From NCBI GenBank assembly GCA_900318115.1, contig ONJJ01000007.1, positions 1-64,000 of the forward strand: a stretch of 64,000 nt of DNA, written 5' to 3'. The notes under the pieces are model-generated. The model made no database searches. It saw only the letters and a list, made by a program, of their open reading frames with translations, and was not told where the DNA came from. Both the position numbers and the translations under genes were made by a program. Positions 52,933-60,000 of the stretch are shown piece after piece (the stretch's first letter is position 1; each line of letters opens with the position of its first letter). Origin of the DNA: an uncultured Prevotellaceae bacterium. GTDB taxonomy: Bacteria > Bacteroidota > Bacteroidia > Bacteroidales > Bacteroidaceae.

Positions 52933-52964
52933 CAAAGGTAGAGATTTTTTTTGATACGTGCAAA
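52933..52964 (-). promoter_or_regulatory. Promoter of tRNA-Pro
   Basis: TTTG (52964-52961), 20 bp, TACCTTTG (52940-52933) on the minus strand. It is interleaved with the divergent aroA promoter. Confidence 0.7.
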
Positions 52965-52980
52965 CTTTTCCGTACTTTTG
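52950..52980 (+). promoter_or_regulatory. Promoter of the aroA-porW-porX operon
   Basis: TTTG (52950-52953), 19 bp, TACTTTTG (52973-52980), 33 bp before the aroA ATG. Confidence 0.7.
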
Positions 52981-53013
52981 TGCCGAAATTTTCAAGATAA
53001 AGTGATTTTTGGT

Positions 53014-54288
53014 ATGAAATATCGCATTTTTAAGCCCAGAAACCTCTCCGCAGAGGTCACTCTTCCGGCAAGTAAGAGCATCAGCAACCGTGCCCTCGTG
53101 CTCAGTGTACTGAGTGGCGATGGTGCCAGACTGCTGACCAATGTCTCGGACTGCGACGACACCAACGCCATGCTCCATGCCCTGACATGGCCGGAGACCA
53201 TCGACGTCGGAGCCGCCGGAACCTCCATGCGTTTTCTGACGGCTCTGCTCAGCATCGGTCGGGGCACGCACCTCATCACAGGCACCGAGCGTATGCGTCA
53301 TCGCCCGATTGGTGTTTTGGTGGCAGCCCTGCGTGAGTTGGGAGCGGAGATTGAATATGCCGGCGAGGAAGGCTTCCCGCCTCTGCGCATCACGGGACAT
53401 CCGTTGCACGGCGGCACGGTGAGCCTGCCGGGTAACGTGAGCTCGCAGTACATCTCCGCCCTGCTGATGATTGCCCCGCAGCTGCAGGAGGGGCTGACGC
53501 TGGAACTCACCGGCGAGGTCATCAGCCGCCCGTACATCCAGATGACGATGGAGATGATGCGCAGCTTCGGCGCGCAAGTGGAGTGGCGGGGCGAAAATGC
53601 CATTCGCGTGGAGCCCACGGCTTATGTCCCCACACCTTATTTAATAGAGGCCGACTGGAGCGCCGCCTCGTACTGGTACGAGATCGTGCTGTTGAGCGAT
53701 AGTGCTCAGGAGACTGCCACCCTCGTAGGCCTCTTTGAGCAGAGCCTGCAGGGCGACAGCGCCGTGGCAGACCTCTTTGCCCGGCTGTCCGTGCGCTCAA
53801 TCTTCCTTTCCGTAGGCAGCCAGCAACCGAAGACCACCCTCATCCGCCGTGGTGAGCTGCCAGCCCGCTTCGATGCCGACTTCACCCGTACCCCCGACTT
53901 GGCGCAGACCCTCGTGGTGACCTGCGCGCTGAAGGGCATCCCCTTCCGATTCACGGGACTGCAGAGCCTGCGAATCAAGGAGACCGACCGCATCGCAGCC
54001 TTGCAGACGGAACTGCGCAAACTCGGCGTGCAAGTGGAGGTGGAGGGCGACAGCGTCATGAGTTGGCCCGGTCCCGAACGGCAGGCCGCGGGCGAGGTGT
54101 CCTATCTGCAACCCGCGGCAGGAACCGCTATTGACACCTACGACGACCACCGCATGGCCATGGCCTTCGCTCCTGCTGCCCTGGTACTCGGCAGCATCGA
54201 TATCAATCATCCCGAGGTTGTCTCGAAGTCCTATCCCAGGTTCTGGGAGGATCTGAAGAGTGCCGGATTTGAAATTCAGGAGTCATGA
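53014..54288 (+). CDS. aroA: 3-phosphoshikimate 1-carboxyvinyltransferase (EPSP synthase)
   Basis: The 424-residue enzyme makes EPSP from shikimate-3-phosphate and phosphoenolpyruvate in the chorismate pathway. Visible motifs are LPASKSISNRALVLSVL, VGAAGTSMRFLTALL, LPGNVSSQYISALLM, RIKETDRIAALQTEL and DDHRMAMAFA. The ATG at 53014 fits the promoter and the family N-terminus. Its stop overlaps the next start by four bases. Confidence 0.95.
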   Translation: MKYRIFKPRNLSAEVTLPASKSISNRALVLSVLSGDGARLLTNVSDCDDTNAMLHALTWPETIDVGAAGTSMRFLTALLSIGRGTHLITGTERMRHRPIGVLVAALRELGAEIEYAGEEGFPPLRITGHPLHGGTVSLPGNVSSQYISALLMIAPQLQEGLTLELTGEVISRPYIQMTMEMMRSFGAQVEWRGENAIRVEPTAYVPTPYLIEADWSAASYWYEIVLLSDSAQETATLVGLFEQSLQGDSAVADLFARLSVRSIFLSVGSQQPKTTLIRRGELPARFDADFTRTPDLAQTLVVTCALKGIPFRFTGLQSLRIKETDRIAALQTELRKLGVQVEVEGDSVMSWPGPERQAAGEVSYLQPAAGTAIDTYDDHRMAMAFAPAALVLGSIDINHPEVVSKSYPRFWEDLKSAGFEIQES

Positions 54289-54587
54289 ACGAGAGACCCG
54301 TAGGATGCTGCGGTCAGCATGCCGTCTGCGAGAAAGAACTGCTGCGAGCCGCCGAGACTCCCATCGATTACTTCGACGACGAGGAACTGGACCGTTTCCG
54401 CGGACGAGCTGCCACGGACTACACCGACGAGGAAGCCGAGGAGTTCCGCGAAGTGCTCTATACCACCCTTGCCCGCGAGGTGGAGGACTGGGTACGGAGC
54501 CTGGAGTCCAGAGGTATTGAATTGCCGACTGCCGTGCGCGATGAGGCACTGCTTATCATCGGAGAACAGCGATTCGGCAGTGCGTAG
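54285..54587 (+). CDS. Small conserved protein of unknown function
   Basis: The 100-residue protein overlaps the end of aroA by four bases, so it is translationally coupled. It has two Cys-containing N-terminal motifs (GCCGQHAVCEKE, 8-19) and a very acidic helical remainder (DYFDDEELDRFRGRAATDYT, DEEAEEFREVLYTTLAREVE), with no signal or membrane segment. It looks like a conserved Bacteroidota protein; the function is unknown. The C-C-x5-C pattern could bind a metal. Confidence 0.7.
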   Translation: MNERPVGCCGQHAVCEKELLRAAETPIDYFDDEELDRFRGRAATDYTDEEAEEFREVLYTTLAREVEDWVRSLESRGIELPTAVRDEALLIIGEQRFGSA

Positions 54588-54623
54588 CACAATAAATGCA
54601 GCAATCATGACGTTATTTAATAG

Positions 54624-57587
54624 ATGACACGCGCGCGTACCATAATATATATGTTGTTCATCCTGCTGGCGGCAGGGTGGCTGGCGTCGTGTTCGACAAA
54701 GAAGAACACGGCCATCACGCGTCGTTACCACAACATCACCGCTCGCTACAACACGCTCTACAACGGGCAGGTGGCTTACGATGAAGGTATCGAGGCGCAG
54801 GAGAAGGGCCATGTGGACAACTACACGGAGATACTGCCGATGTACATGGTGGCCAGCACCAAGACGGCTGGTCTGGGCAAGGCTAACTTCGATAGAGCGA
54901 TCGAGAAGGCAGAGAAGGCCATCAAGAAACATAGCATCAAGCGCAAGCCAAAGAAACCCAACGGCAGAATGTCAGCCAAGCAGAAGGCGTACTTCCAGCG
55001 CCTGGAGTTCAATCCCGCCATGAGGCGCGCGTGGATGATGTTTGCCGATGCCCAGTTCCAGAAGGGCGAGTTCATCGAGGCGGCATCCAGCTACAACTAC
55101 ATCATGCGGCTCTACGCCGGGCAACCCGAAGTGGCCAGTGTGGCGCGTGCCAAACTGGCCCGTTGCTACGTATTGCTCGACTGGCCCTACGATGCCGAGG
55201 ATGTCTTCAACAAGATGCGGCGCGACAGCATCAGCGAACGAGGAAAACGCGAGCTGGATGCTTCCAAGGCTGCATATTATGTGGCCACCGGACAGTACAA
55301 GGAAGCCCTGGAACCACTGCTCAACACCGCACGCCACACGTCGCACAAGCTCCAGCGGGCCCGTCTGTATTATCTCCTCGGACAGTTGTACCAGCAGACG
55401 GGCGACAAGCAGAATGCCTACAAGGCTCTGCGCAAATGTGCCGCCCTGAATCCACCCTACGAGTTGGCCTTCAATGCGCGCATCCTCCAGACCGAGGTGA
55501 TGGCGGACGGACAGGGCAAAGCGATGATCCGCAAGCTGCGCCGCATGGCCAAGAACCCGAACAACGAGAACTACCTCGACCGCATCTACTATGCCATCGG
55601 CAACATCTACCTCGCCAGCCGTGATACCTTGCACACCATCTACGCCTGGAAACAGGGCATCGAGGAGAGTACACAGAACGGATTCGCCAAGGCGGTGGTT
55701 CTGCAGCACCTCGGAGAACTTTACTGGGAACGTGAGAACTACATCGACGCCACCGAATGCTACACCCAGTTGGCTGGCATCATGGACAAGGAACATGATG
55801 ACTACAAGGAGGTGCAGCGTCGCAGCAAGATTCTCACAGAGATAGAACCCTACCTCAGCGACGTGAAGCTGCAGGACAGCCTGCAGGCATTGGCAAAACT
55901 GCCGGAGAAAGAATATCTGGCCGTCATTGACCGGGTCATCAAGGAACTGAAGGAGAAGGAGAAACGCGAAGAGAAACTGGCCGCCAAGCTGGGCGACAGG
56001 GCAGCCCGTGCAACCGCCACGGCAGCAGCTGCCGGAGCGCGCAACAACACCGCCGCTGCCGCCGGTGCTCGCCGGGGACAGCAGTCTGCACAGTTCTATT
56101 TCTACAACCCGCAGACCGTGGCCCAGGGTAAGCAAGACTTCCAGAAGAAATGGGGCAAGCGGGCCAACGAGGACAACTGGCGACTGAACAACAAGGAAGG
56201 ACTCAGCCGTATGGACAATCCGGAGAACCCCGAAAACGCAGATAGCTTGGGCCTCTTGGGCGACCCGGATTTAGCCGGCGAGGACTCCGAGCTCTCCGAG
56301 GAAGAGCAGCGCCTGAAGGACTCCCTCGAGAACGACCCGCACCAGCGAGAATACTACCTCAAGCAGATTCCTTTCACCGAGGACCAGCTGGCCATTTCCG
56401 ATGGCATGATCCTCGACGGACTCTACCACGGCGGCGTGCTGCTCATGGAGAAGGTGGAGAACTTCCCCCTTGCGGAGAAGACCCTCAACAGGCTCGTCAA
56501 CCAGTTCCCGGACTTCGAACAGATGGACGACGTGTACTATCACCTCTTCCTCCTGGCCATGCGACGGGGCGACAGCACCGACACTGAAGGTTATCTCTCT
56601 GTCCTCCGCGAGACCTACCCGGAGAGCAAGCTGACCAAGACCGTCACCAATCCGCGATTCCTCCAGCTGGCTGTGTATGGCAAGCACCTGGAGGACACCC
56701 TCTATGCCATGGCCTATGATGCCTACCGGGAGGAGAACTACTATGCCGTGGACCACTACTTCCGCCAGAGCACCGAGGACTTCGAGGAAGGCGCCCATCG
56801 GGGCAAGTTCCTCTTCGTCCATGCCATGAGTCAACTCTACTCGGGGCATCGCGACTCGTTCCTCGTAGAGATGAAGCAGGTGGCAGAGAAATACTCCAAG
56901 GACGAGATCGCACAGATGGCATCCGTCATCGTCAAGGGCGTGCAGGAAGGACGTCTGCTGGCCTCGGACCACTGGCATGCAGGCAGCATCTGGGCCAACA
57001 AGACCATCTTCCTCGAGGGCGACAGCACGCAGATGGCGGCGGACACCCTCGTGGCCGAGGTCGATCAGCCCTACGTCTTCGTCCTGGCTTATCCCACGGG
57101 CGAGGTGGACAACGATATGCTGCTTTACGAGATGGCACGCTACAACTTCACCTCCTTCATGGCACGTAACTTCGACATCGAGATTGTGCCGGAAGGGCTC
57201 ATCACCCAGCTGCGCGTCACGGGATTCCAGAGCTACGATGAGGTGCATGCCTACGCCCAGCAACTCTACTCCGACCAGCACATGCGCACCCGTCTGGAGG
57301 GCATACGCGCCATCCTCATCAGCGAGCAGAACCTGAAACTGCTGGGCACGCGCTACAGCTACGACGAATACGCCGAATTCTTCGAAGCCGAACTCTCGCC
57401 CCACGAGGTGCCAGAGGAACTCATCCTCGACGAACCCTCCGACTTCCCCACCGATATCGACGATGTGCCGGAGAGCGAGGAAAATGCCCTGAACGCCGAG
57501 GACGCCGAGGAATCAGAGGGTGATGAAGACTCTGAAGACTCCGAGGAAGAGGAAGAGGTCGAAGACGATGAAGACTGGCTACCCTAA
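54624..57587 (+). CDS. porW: Type IX secretion/gliding lipoprotein PorW/SprE-like, TPR repeats
   Basis: The 987-residue protein is a lipoprotein (LLAAGWLASC, Cys23) that continues STKKNTAITRRYHNITARYN, the conserved N-terminal block of the SprE/PorW family. Helical TPR-like repeats fill about 130-450 and 590-800 (AKLARCYVLLDWPYDAEDVF; ARLYYLLGQLYQQTGDKQNA); an Ala-rich low-complexity linker is near 462-490 and the C-terminus is very acidic. The family lies at the outer membrane and is needed for type IX secretion. porX follows 16 bp downstream. Recognition is by pattern; other TPR lipoproteins are less likely. Confidence 0.82.
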   Translation: MTRARTIIYMLFILLAAGWLASCSTKKNTAITRRYHNITARYNTLYNGQVAYDEGIEAQEKGHVDNYTEILPMYMVASTKTAGLGKANFDRAIEKAEKAIKKHSIKRKPKKPNGRMSAKQKAYFQRLEFNPAMRRAWMMFADAQFQKGEFIEAASSYNYIMRLYAGQPEVASVARAKLARCYVLLDWPYDAEDVFNKMRRDSISERGKRELDASKAAYYVATGQYKEALEPLLNTARHTSHKLQRARLYYLLGQLYQQTGDKQNAYKALRKCAALNPPYELAFNARILQTEVMADGQGKAMIRKLRRMAKNPNNENYLDRIYYAIGNIYLASRDTLHTIYAWKQGIEESTQNGFAKAVVLQHLGELYWERENYIDATECYTQLAGIMDKEHDDYKEVQRRSKILTEIEPYLSDVKLQDSLQALAKLPEKEYLAVIDRVIKELKEKEKREEKLAAKLGDRAARATATAAAAGARNNTAAAAGARRGQQSAQFYFYNPQTVAQGKQDFQKKWGKRANEDNWRLNNKEGLSRMDNPENPENADSLGLLGDPDLAGEDSELSEEEQRLKDSLENDPHQREYYLKQIPFTEDQLAISDGMILDGLYHGGVLLMEKVENFPLAEKTLNRLVNQFPDFEQMDDVYYHLFLLAMRRGDSTDTEGYLSVLRETYPESKLTKTVTNPRFLQLAVYGKHLEDTLYAMAYDAYREENYYAVDHYFRQSTEDFEEGAHRGKFLFVHAMSQLYSGHRDSFLVEMKQVAEKYSKDEIAQMASVIVKGVQEGRLLASDHWHAGSIWANKTIFLEGDSTQMAADTLVAEVDQPYVFVLAYPTGEVDNDMLLYEMARYNFTSFMARNFDIEIVPEGLITQLRVTGFQSYDEVHAYAQQLYSDQHMRTRLEGIRAILISEQNLKLLGTRYSYDEYAEFFEAELSPHEVPEELILDEPSDFPTDIDDVPESEENALNAEDAEESEGDEDSEDSEEEEEVEDDEDWLP

Positions 57588-57603
57588 GAACAATAAGAAG
57601 AAT

Positions 57604-59169
57604 ATGAATATCACTGCTCATCTCCTCTGGGTGGACGATGAAATAGAACTGCTCAAGGCCCACCTCCTCTTCCTCGAGAAGAAAGGGTATGCCGTGGACA
57701 CCGCCACCAACGGCTACGATGCCATCGACCGCGTGGCAGAACAGACCTATGACCTCATCCTCCTGGACGAGAACATGCCCGGAATCAGCGGACTCGAGAC
57801 CCTCAGCCGCATCAAGGACATCACGCCCACCACACCCGTGGTCATGGTCACCAAGAGTGAGGAGGAGAACATCATGGACCAGGCCATCGGCAGTCAGATT
57901 GCAGACTACCTCATCAAACCTGTCAACCCCACGCAGATTCTGCTGACGCTGAAGAAGAACATCCATCGCCGCGAGATTGTCACCGAGCAGACACAGAGTG
58001 CCTACCAGCAGAACTTCGGTCAGCTCGCCATGCTCATCAGCGATGCCACACGCATCGATGACTGGATGGAGGTGTACCGCAGACTCGTCGCCTGGGAACT
58101 GCAACTCTCCGAGACGGACAGCGCCATGAAGGAGATGCTGGCCATGCAGAAGCGAGAGGCCAACCACGACTTCGCACGTTTCATCGCCAAGAACTACCTC
58201 CGCTGGATCTCCGAGCCGGAGGCCGAGGGACGACCGGAGGTCATGAGCCCCGATATCTTCAAGCGGCGCGTCTTCCCCCTCCTGGATAAGGGAGAGAAGG
58301 TGTTTCTTCTCGTCATCGACAACTTCCGCTACGACCAGTGGCGCGTCATCATGCAGGAAATAGCGGATTTCTTCCAGATAGACGAGCGACTCTACTGCTC
58401 CATCCTCCCCACCGCCACACAGTATGCGCGCAATGCCATCTTCTCCGGGCTCATGCCCAACATCATCGCAGAAATGTTCCCCGAACTCTGGGTGGACGAG
58501 GACAGCGAAGAAGGCAAGAACCTCAACGAGGCACCGCTCATTCAGACGCAGTTCCGCCGCTACCGCCGCCAGCATACCTTCACCTACAATAAAATCAACG
58601 ACTCTGCTGCCGCCGAACGACTGGTGCAGCAACTGCCGATGCAGGAGAAATATGACCTCAACGTATGTGTCCTCAACTTCATAGACATGCTCAGCCACGC
58701 ACGCACCGAGAGCCGAATGGTGCGCGAGCTGGCCAGCAACGAGGCCGCCTACCGCAGCATCACCCTCAGCTGGTTCCGCCACAGCGCCGTGGCAGACCTC
58801 TTCCGGGCACTCGCACAGAGCGACTACCGCATCATCCTCACCACGGACCACGGCAGCATACGTTGCCAGAACCCCGTGCGGGTGAAGGGCGACAAGAACA
58901 CCAACACCAACCTGCGCTACAAGCTCGGCAAGAACCTCGACTACAACCCCCGCGAGGTCTTCGACATCACCGACCCGCATCGCGCTCAGCTCCCGTCGCC
59001 CAACCTCAGCACCCGCTATATCTTCGCCACCGGCGACAGCTTCTTCGCCTATCCCAACAACTACAACTACTATGTCAGCTACTACCGCGACACCTTCCAG
59101 CACGGCGGCATCTCCATGGAAGAAATGCTCATCCCCCTCATCGAATTAACCCCGAAGAGAAGGAATTGA
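57604..59169 (+). CDS. porX: PorX: response regulator with PglZ-type phosphatase domain
   Basis: Start at 57604 (MNITAHLLWVDDEIELLKAH). The receiver domain has Asp11, Asp12 and phospho-acceptor Asp55 in LILLDENMPG. The C-terminal half is the PglZ/alkaline-phosphatase-like domain with LVIDNFRYDQW, SILPTATQYARNAIFSG (probable catalytic Thr near 270-272) and ILTTDHGS metal ligands. In Porphyromonas gingivalis PorX controls type IX secretion and gene expression with the PorY kinase; PorY is not in the window. Length (521 residues) is normal. The direct neighbour porW supports the assignment. Confidence 0.9.
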   Translation: MNITAHLLWVDDEIELLKAHLLFLEKKGYAVDTATNGYDAIDRVAEQTYDLILLDENMPGISGLETLSRIKDITPTTPVVMVTKSEEENIMDQAIGSQIADYLIKPVNPTQILLTLKKNIHRREIVTEQTQSAYQQNFGQLAMLISDATRIDDWMEVYRRLVAWELQLSETDSAMKEMLAMQKREANHDFARFIAKNYLRWISEPEAEGRPEVMSPDIFKRRVFPLLDKGEKVFLLVIDNFRYDQWRVIMQEIADFFQIDERLYCSILPTATQYARNAIFSGLMPNIIAEMFPELWVDEDSEEGKNLNEAPLIQTQFRRYRRQHTFTYNKINDSAAAERLVQQLPMQEKYDLNVCVLNFIDMLSHARTESRMVRELASNEAAYRSITLSWFRHSAVADLFRALAQSDYRIILTTDHGSIRCQNPVRVKGDKNTNTNLRYKLGKNLDYNPREVFDITDPHRAQLPSPNLSTRYIFATGDSFFAYPNNYNYYVSYYRDTFQHGGISMEEMLIPLIELTPKRRN

Positions 59170-59330
59170 GAATTCAAATATCATTATTGAAAATACAAGA
59201 ATCATTATTGAAAATCCAAGAATCATAATTCAAAATTAAAGCTTGAAGATTCAAAATCAGTAATTCATAATTGATAATTCATAATTCAAAATTAAAGCTT
59301 GAAGATAGAAATCTGAGAGTTGAAAGTAAC
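59170..59330. repeat. ATTCAAAATTAAAGCTTGAAGAT direct repeats after porX
   Basis: Two nearly identical blocks (ATAATTCAAAATTAAAGCTT and GAAGAT, at 59226-59251 and 59281-59306) lie in an AT-rich array of ATCATTATTGAAAATxCAAGA and AATTCATAATT units between porX and tsaE. Confidence 0.7.
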
Positions 59331-59362
59331 TTCGGTTGAGTGTAGCGCGTATTCGCGCGTCC

Positions 59363-59425
59363 TCCCCCCTCCCTCCTCCCTCTTCCTCCCTTTCCCTCTT
59401 CCCCCTCTTCCCTCCTCCCTCCCCC
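59363..59425 (+). repeat. Pyrimidine-only tract before tsaE
   Basis: About 60 bases of C and T only (CCTCCC/CTTCCC units), just before the tsaE ATG at 59434. A related CT-rich stretch lies at 60680-60820 within the transposase-like gene. Confidence 0.75.
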
Positions 59426-59433
59426 AAAAAGCA

Positions 59434-59913
59434 ATGAAACATCAAATCAACGACCTCCAATCCCTCCCCGCAATAGCCCGCGACTTCGTCGCCTCCACCT
59501 CCCTGCTCCCCTCTTCCTCTGAGGCCACCCCCTCCGGGCGCTCTCAGGCTCCCTCCTCTCGCATCTTCGCCTTCTATGGCAAGATGGGCGCCGGCAAGAC
59601 CACCTTCATCACTGCCGTCTGCCGTGAGCTCGGAGTCACCGAGCCCGTGACCTCGCCCACCTTCGCCATCGTCAACGAATACCAATCGTCCCCCACCGGG
59701 GGACTACTGGGGGCTTCTATCTACCACTTCGACTTCTATCGCATCCGCCGTCCTGAAGAAGCCTATGACATCGGCTTCGAGGACTACCTCGACAGCGGTG
59801 CCCCCTGCTTCATTGAGTGGCCGGAACTCATCGAGGACCTCCTCCCTGCCGACACCATCCGTGTCACCATCGACGAAGATCCCGAGACACACCAGCGCAC
59901 CATCAGCTGGTGA
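59434..59913 (+). CDS. tsaE: tRNA threonylcarbamoyladenosine biosynthesis ATPase TsaE
   Basis: The 159-residue protein has Walker A ([12 protein letters not shown], about 50-61), then [22 protein letters not shown] and [13 protein letters not shown], all typical of TsaE. It acts with TsaB and TsaD in the t6A37 modification of tRNA. Two low-complexity stretches look inserted compared with the usual family: Ser/Pro-rich residues about 21-42 ([20 protein letters not shown]) and [11 protein letters not shown] (about 88-98), the latter encoded by a palindrome (59688-59704). Confidence 0.9.
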   Translation: MKHQINDLQSLPAIARDFVASTSLLPSSSEATPSGRSQAPSSRIFAFYGKMGAGKTTFITAVCRELGVTEPVTSPTFAIVNEYQSSPTGGLLGASIYHFDFYRIRRPEEAYDIGFEDYLDSGAPCFIEWPELIEDLLPADTIRVTIDEDPETHQRTISW

Positions 59914-59922
59914 GGGGATTCC

Positions 59923-59984
59923 CCGGCTCTTCCTCGAATGGCAGCCCTGTTTCCAACGGTTCGTCCGTTGGATTATCACCCGCC
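59923..59984. repeat. 62-bp terminal inverted repeat, left copy
   Basis: The 62 bp match the inverted sequence 61267-61328 with two mismatches. The core palindrome CCAACGG-TTCGT-CCGTTGG (59953-59971) forms a 7-bp stem. It lies ten bases after the tsaE stop and 17 bases before the end of the transposase-like gene. Confidence 0.9.
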
Positions 59985-60000
59985 GGCGGGAGTAGAACTC

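Noticed and set aside
54624-57587. PorW/SprE-like protein as a general BamD or TPR assembly factor
   Set aside because: The N-terminal STKKNT ... YHNITARYN block after the lipobox and the adjacent porX fit PorW/SprE better, and BamD is far shorter.
57421-59103. 560-codon frame opposite porX
   Set aside because: The porX frame has every expected receiver and PglZ motif; the reverse frame has none.
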